Source: a virus | Direction: 5' to 3' (one strand) | DNA length: 53,698 nt | Virus record (IMG/VR): IMGVR_UViG_3300029798_000006 | Coordinates: 1 to 53,698 of that record | Shown here: positions 1 to 8,214 of the stretch, piece by piece | Position numbering within the stretch: position 1 is the first letter of the stretch | Layout: each line of letters starts with the position of its first letter | Position numbers and translations under genes: made by a program | The notes under the pieces: model-generated | The model's database searches: none | Told to the model about the DNA's origin: nothing | Seen by the model: the letters and a program-made list of their open reading frames with translations, nothing else

Positions 1-1533
1 AGACCTATTAGTGTATATGGAACTTCTCTCGGATCTATAGATTTGGATAATGTAAGTGTAAGTACTGAAGTATTACCAAGAAAAAAGATTATAATTAATC
101 ATCTTAGTGGATCTATAGAAAGACTCAACGAAACTAAAGATTTTGGAGAATTGTTTAGTAAAACTATATTTGAATCTTTAAAGAATCCTACTTATAACAT
201 AGAAAATATACAACATGATACTATAGATACTGTAACTGTTATAACAAATGATTCTCATAGTTTTATTATTGGTGATAAAATAACAATAAAGAACTCGGCA
301 AATGATTCCATCTATGAGGGTAGTTATTTAATTTCAAATGTAATAGATGATACTACATTTCGATTTATATTGCCATATTTTGAAGTCGGTAATACTCAAC
401 CATCATTACCATTATACTTTTCTATAGAAAAAGAAACATCTTCTACTATTTTATCTAAAATTTTTAATTTTACAGAAGTAGAAACTCCTATTAATGCAAT
501 GAACAATATGTTCAATTATGGAGATATAGACTATTCTTTTAATAATCAATTGTTTCTTGGAGTAGATTATTATTCTATGATGGCAAATGAAATAATGTCA
601 GAATGGCCTAAAGTACTCGTTTCTCCTACAGAAGAAACTGTTAAAGCTGTTATTGGAAGAAATATAAAGGATTTTTATTATTCAAAAGGAACTGAAGATT
701 CTATTAAATTCTTATTTAGAATAATATATGGAAAAGAAGCACAAGTATTTTTGCCTGCAGATAGATTATTTTCATGTAATGATGGAAGATGGTCAATAAA
801 CTACTCCATTAAAGTCAACACTGATTTGTCTGATGAGGTTTTGTTATCAAATAATAGAATAATTCATAATACTGCTAATACTGGTTATTATGCCTTTGTT
901 GAGTCTACTAAAGAAGAAAGTGCAATTTTAGATATAACAGTAATTGGATCAGATAATCTTGATTTTGATCTATATGAAATAGTTACATCTAATATTGGTG
1001 CTACAGCAACTGTATCTAGTTGGGATAACATAACAAATAAATTGTCTATAAAACCTTTAACTGGAAGTATTCATATAAATGATACTATAACAGGTTCTAA
1101 TAGTTCATGCAATGCAAATGTAACATCAAAATCTGGTATAACATCTTTAATATTATCTAATGCATTTGGCGATTTTGTGTTTGGAGAGAGTATAGTAGGT
1201 TCTACTTTATCCGGTGCAGAATTTACTTGCGACATAGTAGAATCTATGATTCAGATAGAATCTTATGCTAGTAATAGAGGTTTATTAAACGGCGGAATTC
1301 AAGCGCCTATACCGACTGGATATGATACATGGGATGATCCTAATTTAGCGTCTCAAGCTTTAGATGTTGCAAATTCTAATGTTACAGATAGAATACAGGA
1401 TGGTGATTATTGGCAGTTATTTTCTTATGTTATTAGAACTAATCTAAGTTCTACTGAATTTGAAAGTGCAAAATCTAATATTCAAAAACTTGTACATCCA
1501 GCTGGATTCAAATTATTTTTAGAACCATTATAA
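1..1533 (+). CDS. Virion structural protein, baseplate/tail-fibre region, 5' end outside window
   Basis: The reading frame is open from the first base. The first possible start inside the window is a TTG at 43, but coding continues upstream of it, so this is the 3' part of a gene (at least 510 codons). The central part has an F-Y-x-x-K-G-T-x-x-S-x-x-F-L-F-R stretch followed by a basic/aromatic segment, and the C-terminus reads as a compact domain ending H-P-A-G-F-K-L-F. I recall similar patterns in structural proteins encoded near the baseplate and fibre genes of T4-like cyanophages; that is a family-level impression, not a search result. It is followed by a late promoter and the long tail fibre gene, which fits a virion role. 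Exact baseplate identity is unassigned. Confidence 0.6.
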   Translation, partial: RPISVYGTSLGSIDLDNVSVSTEVLPRKKIIINHLSGSIERLNETKDFGELFSKTIFESLKNPTYNIENIQHDTIDTVTVITNDSHSFIIGDKITIKNSANDSIYEGSYLISNVIDDTTFRFILPYFEVGNTQPSLPLYFSIEKETSSTILSKIFNFTEVETPINAMNNMFNYGDIDYSFNNQLFLGVDYYSMMANEIMSEWPKVLVSPTEETVKAVIGRNIKDFYYSKGTEDSIKFLFRIIYGKEAQVFLPADRLFSCNDGRWSINYSIKVNTDLSDEVLLSNNRIIHNTANTGYYAFVESTKEESAILDITVIGSDNLDFDLYEIVTSNIGATATVSSWDNITNKLSIKPLTGSIHINDTITGSNSSCNANVTSKSGITSLILSNAFGDFVFGESIVGSTLSGAEFTCDIVESMIQIESYASNRGLLNGGIQAPIPTGYDTWDDPNLASQALDVANSNVTDRIQDGDYWQLFSYVIRTNLSSTEFESAKSNIQKLVHPAGFKLFLEPL

Positions 1534-1541
1534 TTTATTTC

Positions 1542-1549
1542 TATAAATA
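1542..1549 (+). promoter_or_regulatory. T4-type late promoter TATAAATA
   Basis: Perfect TATAAATA octamer 33 nt before the TTG start of the tail fibre gene and just after the preceding stop codon. T4-family late promoters have this single -10-like element and are read by the gp55 sigma factor, which is encoded in this window. Confidence 0.7.
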
Positions 1550-1581
1550 GAATTAGATATTAACATTAAAATACCAAAAGA

Positions 1582-3765
1582 TTGGCAAATAAGAAAATAA
1601 CAGAACTACAGAGACTCTATCCATACGAGATGACATCATCTGATTGGATGATTATCGTAAATGGTTCGGGTTCTGGTTTAGAAACTAAGAAAGTTTCTGT
1701 AGGTGATCTATTTAATGGTAGCACTTTAACTAGTAATGTTTCTTTTGGAAATACTGCTCTATTTGTAGATACATTAAATAAGAGAATTTCTATTAATGGA
1801 ATGCCTTATTTAACAAATAAATTTAGTGTTTATGGTGATTCTTTCATTGATGGTAATATTTTTGCTACAGGAAAGATAACTGTACAAGGTGACTTAGAAA
1901 TTGGAAATACAGATACCGATAAAGTTACATTCAATGCGGATATATCATCTAGTCTCATTCCTCTTACATCAAATACTTATAATTTTGGTACTACAACAAA
2001 ATATTGGAATGATTTATTCATAAAAGATGTTTACGTAAAAAGAGATATAGATGTAATTCGTAATGGTATTTTTCATTCTAATGTTTCTATTACAGGAAAT
2101 ACAACAATAGGTAAAACTCTTGATGTAGGTCAGACTTTAGATGTTACTGGTAATACAATTTTGTGGTCAGATCTTGCTGTAAATGGAGGTGACATGACCA
2201 CAAATCAGACAACCTTCAATATATTAAATAATACGGCAACCACCATAAATGCGTTTGGGGCTGCAACTACTCTTAATATTGGTTCTTCAAATGGTACTGC
2301 TACATTTAAAAATATTGCATCATTTAGTAAAGATGTTACTATTACAGGAAATTTAAATGTTTTGGGAGCAGCATCGATAGATTATCTCTATGCAACAGGA
2401 AGATCAACATTTACTTTAAGAAAAGATGAGGTCGTCGCTGGATCTGGTAGTATTATTATACATTCAGGTTCAGGTTTAGGACAAGACAGAACTTTTCAAT
2501 GGGATAATACAAATAATAGATGGAGTTTAGATAATAACACCTATGTTTCTGGTACTTTTATTTGTACAGGAAATATTACTACAAGTGGAGATCTTGCTGT
2601 AAATGGAGGTGACATGACCACAAATCAGACAACCTTCAATATATTAAATAATACGGCAACCACCATAAATGCGTTTGGGGCTGCAACTACTCTTAACATA
2701 GGAGTTTCTGGTGGTAATGCCACATTTAATAGCAATTTAATTGTGACTGGAGATCTAACAGTAAATGGAACTACCACAACAATAAATGCTACTACTTTAG
2801 TAGTAACGGATAAAAATATAGAGATAGGTAAAGTTACTACCCCTACAAATATTACAGCGAATGGTGGTGGAATAACTTTACATGGAGCTACTGATAAAAC
2901 AATTATTTGGGATAGTGCTAATAGTAATTGGTCATCAAGTGAAGATTGGAATCTCCTTAGCAGTAAAGTATTTAAAATAAATAATGTTTCTGTATTAAGT
3001 TCTACTACACTTGGTTCTACCATAACGGGTTCATCCTTAACTTCGGTTGGTACAATTACAAGCGGTACCTGGTCTGGTAATTTTGGAGCAGTTAGTGGAT
3101 CTAACTTAACTTCATTAACTGCTGGTAATTTGAGTGGCACGATTCCATCAGGAGTATTAGGTAATTCCACTGTTTATATCGGTACCACAGCAGTTCTCTT
3201 AAATAGAATTTCAGGGGCACTTGCATTAACAGGAATTACTAGTATTGATGGTAACGCTGCAACCGCAACTACATCTACTAATCAATCTGGTGGTACTGTA
3301 TCAGCTACTACTGGTTCTTTCTCAGGAGTTGTTACCCATAGTATATCTACAGGAACTGCACCGTTTTCAATTACTTCTACTACAGTAAATACTAATCTTA
3401 ATGCAGATTTACTTGATGGTCAACATGGAAGTTATTTTGCACCTATAGCAGCACCAGATTTTACTGGTAATCATATAGGAATACCGAGTGGTGCAACTTC
3501 GGCAAGACCAACTGGTGCAACTGGATATTTTAGATTTAATACTGATCTAATTTCATTTGAAGGATATAATGGTACTTCTTGGGGTAGTGTTGGAGGTGGT
3601 GCAACTGGTGGTGGTACAGATCACGTATTTGTAGAAAATGACATACACGTTACAACATCATATACAATAACAAGCGGGAAAAATGCACATAGTGCTGGCC
3701 CTATAACTATAGACAGTGGTGCTGTTGTTACTATTCCAACAGGCTCAGTCTGGATAATTTCTTAA
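1582..3765 (+). CDS. Long tail fibre protein with internal repeats
   Basis: A 727-aa protein rich in G, T, S, N and V, with low charge and many short beta-strand-like repeats, as expected for a trimeric fibre shaft. The N-terminus (I-T-E-L-Q-R-L, S-D-W-M-I-I-V-N, E-T-K-K-V-S) resembles the head-proximal attachment domain of T4-like fibres. The middle contains repeated V-x-G-N-x-T-I-G and A-F-G-A-A-T-T-L-N-I-G units, and two copies are identical over 108 bp. The C-terminal part has the F-R-F-N-x-x-x-x-x-F-E-G-Y-N-G-T-S-W motif that often ends phage fibres. The start is TTG at 1582; no in-frame ATG exists nearby and the leader has no strong Shine-Dalgarno site. It probably forms part of the host-recognition apparatus together with the following collar and DGR target genes. 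Confidence 0.8.
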   Translation: MANKKITELQRLYPYEMTSSDWMIIVNGSGSGLETKKVSVGDLFNGSTLTSNVSFGNTALFVDTLNKRISINGMPYLTNKFSVYGDSFIDGNIFATGKITVQGDLEIGNTDTDKVTFNADISSSLIPLTSNTYNFGTTTKYWNDLFIKDVYVKRDIDVIRNGIFHSNVSITGNTTIGKTLDVGQTLDVTGNTILWSDLAVNGGDMTTNQTTFNILNNTATTINAFGAATTLNIGSSNGTATFKNIASFSKDVTITGNLNVLGAASIDYLYATGRSTFTLRKDEVVAGSGSIIIHSGSGLGQDRTFQWDNTNNRWSLDNNTYVSGTFICTGNITTSGDLAVNGGDMTTNQTTFNILNNTATTINAFGAATTLNIGVSGGNATFNSNLIVTGDLTVNGTTTTINATTLVVTDKNIEIGKVTTPTNITANGGGITLHGATDKTIIWDSANSNWSSSEDWNLLSSKVFKINNVSVLSSTTLGSTITGSSLTSVGTITSGTWSGNFGAVSGSNLTSLTAGNLSGTIPSGVLGNSTVYIGTTAVLLNRISGALALTGITSIDGNAATATTSTNQSGGTVSATTGSFSGVVTHSISTGTAPFSITSTTVNTNLNADLLDGQHGSYFAPIAAPDFTGNHIGIPSGATSARPTGATGYFRFNTDLISFEGYNGTSWGSVGGGATGGGTDHVFVENDIHVTTSYTITSGKNAHSAGPITIDSGAVVTIPTGSVWIIS
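2169..2696 (+). repeat. Pair of perfect 108-bp direct repeats inside the fibre gene
   Basis: Bases 2169-2276 and 2589-2696 are identical, 420 bp apart and in frame. Each encodes the same fibre-shaft unit of about 36 residues around N-G-G-D-M-T-T-N-Q. Identity at the DNA level, including third positions, indicates recent duplication or gene conversion. Confidence 0.95.
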
Positions 3766-3775
3766 CGATAAAATA

Positions 3776-4276
3776 ATGGCTACTCAAATAGATGGAAGTT
3801 TAGGAATTAATAAAGTTAATCCAACAGCATTACCAGGTATTATGCCTGCTGGAAGTGTGTTGTAGGTTGTGAGTGCTACTTATAGTACTATTGAAAATAC
3901 ATCATCAGTAACATTTTCTAATACTGGAATAACAGCAACTATTACACCTAATAGTATAACAAGTAAAATCTTAGTGTTAGTTAGTATTAACGGTTGTGGA
4001 AAATATACTACAAATACAGCTGGTGCATTAAGAATTATAAGAAACTCAGTTCCAATAATAAATATAGATAGCATGATAGGATACACAAACAATACAAATA
4101 CTGTAGATGGATCAAGTTCCGCAACAATACTTGATTCACCAAGCACAACAAGTTCTATTACATATACAGTACAAAAAGCATCAAGTTCCAATAGCAATTA
4201 TTTTTATATAAACGATTACTATAATACAATAGGTCCCACAACTTCAACTATAACCTTGATGAAAATAGCAGGATAA
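3776..4276 (+). pseudogene. Tail protein gene interrupted by an in-frame TAG
   Basis: An ATG at 3776 opens a 29-codon frame ending P-A-G-S-V-L, then TAG at 3863-3865, then the same frame continues V-V-S-A-T-Y-S-T to a stop at 4276. P-A-G-S-V-(L/I)-Q-V-V is a recurrent motif in phage tail proteins, so the TAG most likely replaces a CAG glutamine codon by one C-to-T change. Intact, the gene would give a 166-aa beta-rich protein. A GTG at 3869 could restart translation of a 135-aa product. Several other genes in the window end in TAG (48363, 49504, 52520), so general TAG recoding is unlikely. It may be a lesion, a suppressible amber codon or a sequence error. Confidence 0.7.
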
Positions 4277-4295
4277 CAACAAAACAAATACTAAA

Positions 4296-4679
4296 ATGAA
4301 ACCAACAATTATAACAGCAATACAGGCACTAATTCCTAATGTGTCTATAGCAATGTCGTCTGATGTTACATATGATACGGGATGGGATTTCCCACATGCT
4401 AAGTCTGTATTTACAGACTCAGATAACAACCCAGTGGTTATCTGTTGGGAGCAGTATACAGTTGCTCCATTAACACAAGAACAAGTTAATGCAGAAATCA
4501 ACAGACTGCAGAGTGAGTATGATAACACAGAGTATCAAAGACTTCGTGCATTAGAATACCCTGATATGTATCTATATTTAGATGCTGTAGTCAAGGGAGA
4601 TTTAGTTCAACAGCAACTCTACATTGATCAATGTCTTGCTGTCAAGGCAAAGTATCCTAAACCAACAGGAGTGGTATGA
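4296..4679 (+). CDS. Small tail-fibre-associated protein (chaperone-like candidate)
   Basis: 127 aa. The N-terminal half carries D-T-G-W-D-F-P-H and a W-E-Q-Y segment, the C-terminal half Y-x-x-x-R-x-x-E-Y-P followed by V-x-K-G-D and A-V-K-A-K-Y-P-K-P. This R-x-x-x-Y-P / K-x-K-Y-P arrangement is common in phage tail-assembly or fibre-assembly chaperone families, but I cannot place it in one family. The stop overlaps the next start (ATGA at 4676-4679), indicating translational coupling to the collar-domain protein. ATG start with an A-rich leader and no Shine-Dalgarno site. Confidence 0.55.
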   Translation: MKPTIITAIQALIPNVSIAMSSDVTYDTGWDFPHAKSVFTDSDNNPVVICWEQYTVAPLTQEQVNAEINRLQSEYDNTEYQRLRALEYPDMYLYLDAVVKGDLVQQQLYIDQCLAVKAKYPKPTGVV

Positions 4680-5272
4680 GTGGATCAGTGAATTTAGTTA
4701 GTTCAGGTGGTGGTAGTGTAGCTATCATCCCTCCAAATACAGCTTCGGATTACACGCTGACAGCTCCAGCAAGTACAGGCGTTATAGCACAAGTATTAGT
4801 TGGTGAAGTCAAAGCCTTTATTACAGGCACAGTACCAACAGGATACTTGGAATGTGATGGTGCATCAGTAAGCACAACCACTTATGCGGGACTATATGCC
4901 ATTATTGGTTACACCTATGGTGGTTCCGGTGCATCCTTTACCCTTCCAGACTTCAGAGGCAAATTCCTTCGTGGATGGGCACATGGTTCTGCTAATGACC
5001 CTGATGCAGCCAGTCGTACAAATAGAGGCGATGGGACAACGGGTGATCATGTTGGTACGTTGCAGGGGAATCAATATGTCTCGCATACTCACGCGCCGAC
5101 GATTGGTCGGAACGGATCATCAGGAGGAAGTAACGTCGTCTGCGTAGTTACCACTACGGGAGTCTATGTGGCACCTGCGTATGGGGACACTGGCGGCATA
5201 GCAATTGTTGCGTCAGGCGGCAACGAAACCCGCCCAATCAACATCAACGTCATGTACATAATCAAATACTAA
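4676..5272 (+). CDS. Phage tail collar domain protein
   Basis: 198 aa. The collar domain is clear: G-x-V-x-A-F-I-T-G-T-V-P-T-G-Y-L-E-C-D-G around residues 43-63, then L-P-D-F-R-G-K-F-L-R-G-W at about 92-103, and a C-terminal H-T-H / E-T-R-P-I-N-I-N segment. In T4 gp12 and many fibres this fold forms the metal-binding receptor-contact tip. Start overlaps the previous stop by 4 nt. The gene has a higher GC content than the upstream shaft gene, a common mark of exchange of fibre tips. It is probably one of several interchangeable tip proteins before the DGR target. Confidence 0.85.
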   Translation: MSGSVNLVSSGGGSVAIIPPNTASDYTLTAPASTGVIAQVLVGEVKAFITGTVPTGYLECDGASVSTTTYAGLYAIIGYTYGGSGASFTLPDFRGKFLRGWAHGSANDPDAASRTNRGDGTTGDHVGTLQGNQYVSHTHAPTIGRNGSSGGSNVVCVVTTTGVYVAPAYGDTGGIAIVASGGNETRPININVMYIIKY

Positions 5273-5273
5273 A

Positions 5274-5606
5274 ATGAAAATATATAGTTACACAAACACT
5301 GGTGAATATATATATTCACAAGACGCATCTCTTGACCCTCTTGAATTAGAGTTAAATGGTAAGGAAATATACCTACTTCCTGCATTTGCAACTTTTGAAG
5401 TTCCACCTGAACCACAGGAAGGCAAGTTAATTTTGTGGGCAGGTAAATGGGAGCTAATTGATATACCTAAACCTATTATTCAAGAAGAACCTATTGTTCC
5501 ACCATTATCAAAAGAAGAGCAAGATGCTATTGATTTAGAGGTTCTTATCCAGGATAAAATAAGACAACAGGCTATTGAAGCACTTAAAGCAGAAGGGAAG
5601 ATATAA
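5274..5606 (+). CDS. Small fibre-associated protein
   Basis: 110 aa, starting 2 nt after the collar protein stop and ending exactly before the DGR target gene. The N-terminal half is beta-rich with W-A-G-K-W-E at about residue 55; the C-terminal half is acidic then helical (S-K-E-E-Q-D-A-I to the end). A short N-terminal beta domain plus a C-terminal helix is typical of tail-fibre assembly chaperones. This role is inferred from position and composition; no diagnostic motif is present. Confidence 0.5.
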   Translation: MKIYSYTNTGEYIYSQDASLDPLELELNGKEIYLLPAFATFEVPPEPQEGKLILWAGKWELIDIPKPIIQEEPIVPPLSKEEQDAIDLEVLIQDKIRQQAIEALKAEGKI

Positions 5607-6833
5607 ATGAGCATAGTAATAGATCCAAATAAAGGTTTAACCATACCTGTACTCACGACCACGCAGAAGAATGCGATTGTGAGTCCGAACACGGGAGCTA
5701 TGCTATATGATAGTTCTTTAGGTAGAGTTGAAGTCTATAATACAAGTACTTGGAAATTAGTAGGTATTGATTTCATAGAATCTTACTTCTTCAGATCAAC
5801 AAGAATGACGGGTGGTAACAATCCTGCTGTTGGGCAGTATACTGGTTCATCTACGGTAGCGGAATGTAGAAGTGTTAATATTCCTGCTATGCAGTTGAGA
5901 GTTAATTCAAGTTCTTTGATTTCACCTACAACCTTAGTAAAAGATTTAAATACCGCTGGAAATTGGGATTCTGCTACTTATGCAACTGCGGCAAATCGCG
6001 CCGGAAAAGACTTTTATCTCTATGCTTGCCTGCCTACATCGAGCGTCGTGCCTGATTTTATACTGAGTGCAAATACAACTTATCCATCCGCGATACCGTC
6101 TGGAGCAACACCTTCTGCAACAAACACTCGTAAGGTTGGTGGATTCCATTGCCTTTGTGTAGCAGTTGGAACTATATCTGGGCATGACCTGACAGGATAT
6201 TTGGCAGGTGATATTCTTCCAAGGTCTTGTTGGGATTTACAACATAAACCAATTAGTTCTGTTGAGGGTATGGTTTATGGAAAACATGGGCAGTGGGTTG
6301 ACATCTACTTACCTTCGGTTACAGGAGGCGAACTCGTTTCTGTAAATGGTGGAACTATTGCTGATGGCGCAAGTGCAACAGCTTTTCATGCTTATAAGTT
6401 CGATCAATGGTTTGGTAGAATTGGTAAGAAATCTATAGCTTCTCTTGAGTTTGTTGCTGCATCTATTGGAGCAAATCAAAGTACAAACATTGCAGGTTTG
6501 GCTGACCCCGGAACTACAGGAGGCCATACAGATACTGCTGGTCGTAGGATGATTAGCAACATAGGTTGTGAGGATATGTGCGGTGTTTTGTGGCAATGGG
6601 GAAGAGAACAAGGCGCAATTGCAGGAGCGACCGCATGGGCTAATGCTTATGATGCCAATGATTCAGGCGTAGGTGGACAACATTACAACGCACCAACGCG
6701 CCCTTATTTCGGCGGTAATTGGAGTAACGGTGGGATTTGCGGTTCGCGTGGTTCTCTATGGGCTGGTGGCGCTCTGAATCTGAGTTCTGATTGTGCGAGT
6801 CGGGGTTGCACGGAGCCAGCATATTTTGATTAA
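5607..6833 (+). CDS. DGR target: variable C-type-lectin-fold fibre protein
   Basis: 408 aa, directly adjacent to the preceding stop. The N-terminus (L-T-I-P-V-L-T-T-T-Q-K-N-A-I, G-A-M-L-Y-D) is a short attachment region seen at the start of many phage and Bacteroidota fibre proteins. The C-terminal part resembles the formylglycine-generating-enzyme/C-type-lectin fold used by DGR targets: G-V-L-W-Q-W-G-R-E near residue 330, then G-G-N-W-S-N-G-G-I-C-G-S-R in the last 45 residues. The VR occupies codons 364-402, almost at the C-terminus, and carries 21 substitutions at positions where the downstream TR has adenine. It is likely displayed at a fibre tip as the diversified receptor-binding protein, like Mtd of Bordetella phage BPP-1. 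Confidence 0.9.
   Translation: MSIVIDPNKGLTIPVLTTTQKNAIVSPNTGAMLYDSSLGRVEVYNTSTWKLVGIDFIESYFFRSTRMTGGNNPAVGQYTGSSTVAECRSVNIPAMQLRVNSSSLISPTTLVKDLNTAGNWDSATYATAANRAGKDFYLYACLPTSSVVPDFILSANTTYPSAIPSGATPSATNTRKVGGFHCLCVAVGTISGHDLTGYLAGDILPRSCWDLQHKPISSVEGMVYGKHGQWVDIYLPSVTGGELVSVNGGTIADGASATAFHAYKFDQWFGRIGKKSIASLEFVAASIGANQSTNIAGLADPGTTGGHTDTAGRRMISNIGCEDMCGVLWQWGREQGAIAGATAWANAYDANDSGVGGQHYNAPTRPYFGGNWSNGGICGSRGSLWAGGALNLSSDCASRGCTEPAYFD
6696..6814 (+). repeat. DGR variable repeat (VR)
   Basis: This stretch aligns without gaps to 6873-6991, offset 177 bp. I count 22 differences over 119 bp; 21 fall where TR has A (15 A-to-G, 4 A-to-T, 2 A-to-C) and one is T-to-G at 6733. About 36 adenines are available in TR. 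The 3' end shared by both copies is GC-rich (GGGTTGCACGGA) and would act as the initiation-of-homing site. Confidence 0.95.
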
Positions 6834-6838
6834 TAAGT

Positions 6839-6856
6839 TTAACCAATGACGGTTAA
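6839..6856 (+). other. Inverted repeat between VR and TR
   Basis: TTAACC, a 6-nt loop, then GGTTAA, starting 24 nt after the VR and 5 nt past the target gene stop. DGRs often carry a short hairpin or cruciform just downstream of VR that promotes homing. Stem length fits, but the loop and low GC are not the classical form. Confidence 0.5.
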
Positions 6857-6872
6857 TGAGATAAGAAGTATT

Positions 6873-6991
6873 ACGCGCCCTAAATTCAGCAGTAATTGGA
6901 ATAACAGTGTGATTTGCAGTTCGCGTAGTTCTAAATGGAATAATGACACTCTGAATCTGAATTCTAATAATGCGAGTCAGGGTTGCACGGA
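6873..6991 (+). ncRNA. DGR template repeat (TR) RNA region
   Basis: TR matches the VR except at adenines. It is rich in AAT/AAC codons in VR register (nine), the codon type that gives broad amino-acid choice without creating stop codons when A is randomised. An open frame of 66 codons runs across it (6846-7046) but is a by-product of the copied coding sequence. TR is followed by about 125 nt of spacer before the reverse transcriptase; in characterised DGRs the TR-spacer RNA serves as template and primer for cDNA synthesis. Confidence 0.93.
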
Positions 6992-7068
6992 TACAGGCGG
7001 TGAGTCAAATAGTCTGGCTGACTTCTTATCTTTGTCACATACGTAAAGTATTGGCAAAACACACAACG

Positions 7069-7088
7069 ACTAACTGTTTCGGGTTAGT
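7069..7088 (+). other. Hairpin in the TR-RT spacer
   Basis: ACTAAC and GTTAGT enclose an 8-nt loop, 29 nt before the reverse transcriptase start. Spacer structure next to TR is needed for cDNA priming in the BPP-1 DGR, so this may be part of the functional RNA. Confidence 0.4.
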
Positions 7089-7116
7089 AGTGTAACCGAA
7101 AGTCCGAAATAGTATT

Positions 7117-8214
7117 ATGAAAAGACATGGCAATTTATGGGAAAAGATTACATCGCTTGATAATCTTCATGAGGCTTATATTCAAGCAAGAAAAGGTAAA
7201 AGATGGCAAACTAAAATAAAGACTTTTGAAAAAGATGTAGATGGTAATTTATTAGAATTACAAAAGTCTTTAATAAATAAAACATACGCAACTTCAGAAT
7301 ATAGAGTAAAACGCATATACGAACCAAAGGAACGTGATATTTATATATTGCCTTTTTATCCAGATAGAATTGTTCAACATGCTCTTTTAAAAATTGTTAT
7401 TCCGATATGGGACGGGTTAATGATTCATGATTCGTATGCTTGTAGAGAAGGTAAGGGTATGCACCAAGCAAGTAGAAAGGTGATGTTACATATTAATAAA
7501 TACGATTATTGTTTAAAATGTGATATTAGGAAATTCTATCCAAGTATTGTGCATGATATACTGATGAACATTGTACGAAAAAAGATTAAGTGTGAATATA
7601 CGTTATGGTTAATAGAGGATATTGTTAGATCGTTTCCGGGTGGAAAGAATACCCCGATAGGAAATTATACAAGTCAATGGTTAGGTAATCTGACGATGAA
7701 TGAGTTAGACCAATGGCTAAAACACACTAAGAGAAGGAAAGCATATATAAGATATTGTGATGACTTTGTTTTATTTGATAATGACAAAGCTGAGTTACAC
7801 AAACTAAAAAACGATATTGAGGTATTTTTAAAAAATGAGTTAGAACTAACATTTTCTAAATGGTCAATATTTCCAGTAACACAAGGACTTGATTATTTGG
7901 GGTATCGTCATTTTAAGACAAAGGTTTTATTAAGAAAATCAACAGCTCGAAGAGTAAAGAAAAGAATTTCGTCATTACAAAGTAACTTTGATAAAAATAA
8001 AATAAATATAGAACAGTTTCGTTCTTCGATAGCAAGTACAGAGGGTTGGTTACGATGGTCAAATAGTTACAACTTGAGTAATTCATTAAAAATAAAAGAA
8101 ATAAAGGAGAAACATGATTGGATTTCCAAGAACAATAGGAACAAAACACGATGTAGAAGTCTTGTTGCAGATACTTCCAGTAGAAACAAAGAGTTATCTT
8201 TCATCTTTAATTGA
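7117..8214 (+). CDS. DGR reverse transcriptase
   Basis: 365 aa. Motif A is C-D-I-R-K-F-Y (D136), motif B is P-I-G-N-Y-T-S-Q-W (180-188), and motif C is R-Y-C-D-D-F-V (Y213, D215, D216). The I-G-N-x-T-S-Q form of motif B distinguishes DGR reverse transcriptases from group II intron and retron enzymes. There is no maturase or endonuclease extension, and the length is usual for a DGR enzyme. It would copy the TR RNA with errors at adenines and replace the VR. The last ~34 codons overlap the next gene in another frame. Together with VR/TR this is a complete, apparently intact DGR; no typical Avd four-helix accessory gene precedes it. Confidence 0.95.
   Translation: MKRHGNLWEKITSLDNLHEAYIQARKGKRWQTKIKTFEKDVDGNLLELQKSLINKTYATSEYRVKRIYEPKERDIYILPFYPDRIVQHALLKIVIPIWDGLMIHDSYACREGKGMHQASRKVMLHINKYDYCLKCDIRKFYPSIVHDILMNIVRKKIKCEYTLWLIEDIVRSFPGGKNTPIGNYTSQWLGNLTMNELDQWLKHTKRRKAYIRYCDDFVLFDNDKAELHKLKNDIEVFLKNELELTFSKWSIFPVTQGLDYLGYRHFKTKVLLRKSTARRVKKRISSLQSNFDKNKINIEQFRSSIASTEGWLRWSNSYNLSNSLKIKEIKEKHDWISKNNRNKTRCRSLVADTSSRNKELSFIFN

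Noticed and set aside
2625-3170. 181-codon minus-strand ORF in the fibre gene
   Set aside because: It is antisense to repetitive fibre sequence, hydrophobic and proline-rich, without start signals.
3776-4276. TAG recoded as glutamine throughout the phage
   Set aside because: TAG ends several clear genes (48363, 49504, 52520, 26260) and no other gene has an in-frame TAG, so only a local lesion is supported.
6846-7046. 66-codon ORF across the TR
   Set aside because: It is a copy of VR coding sequence carried by the template repeat; it is not followed by a plausible protein and its conservation is explained by TR function.
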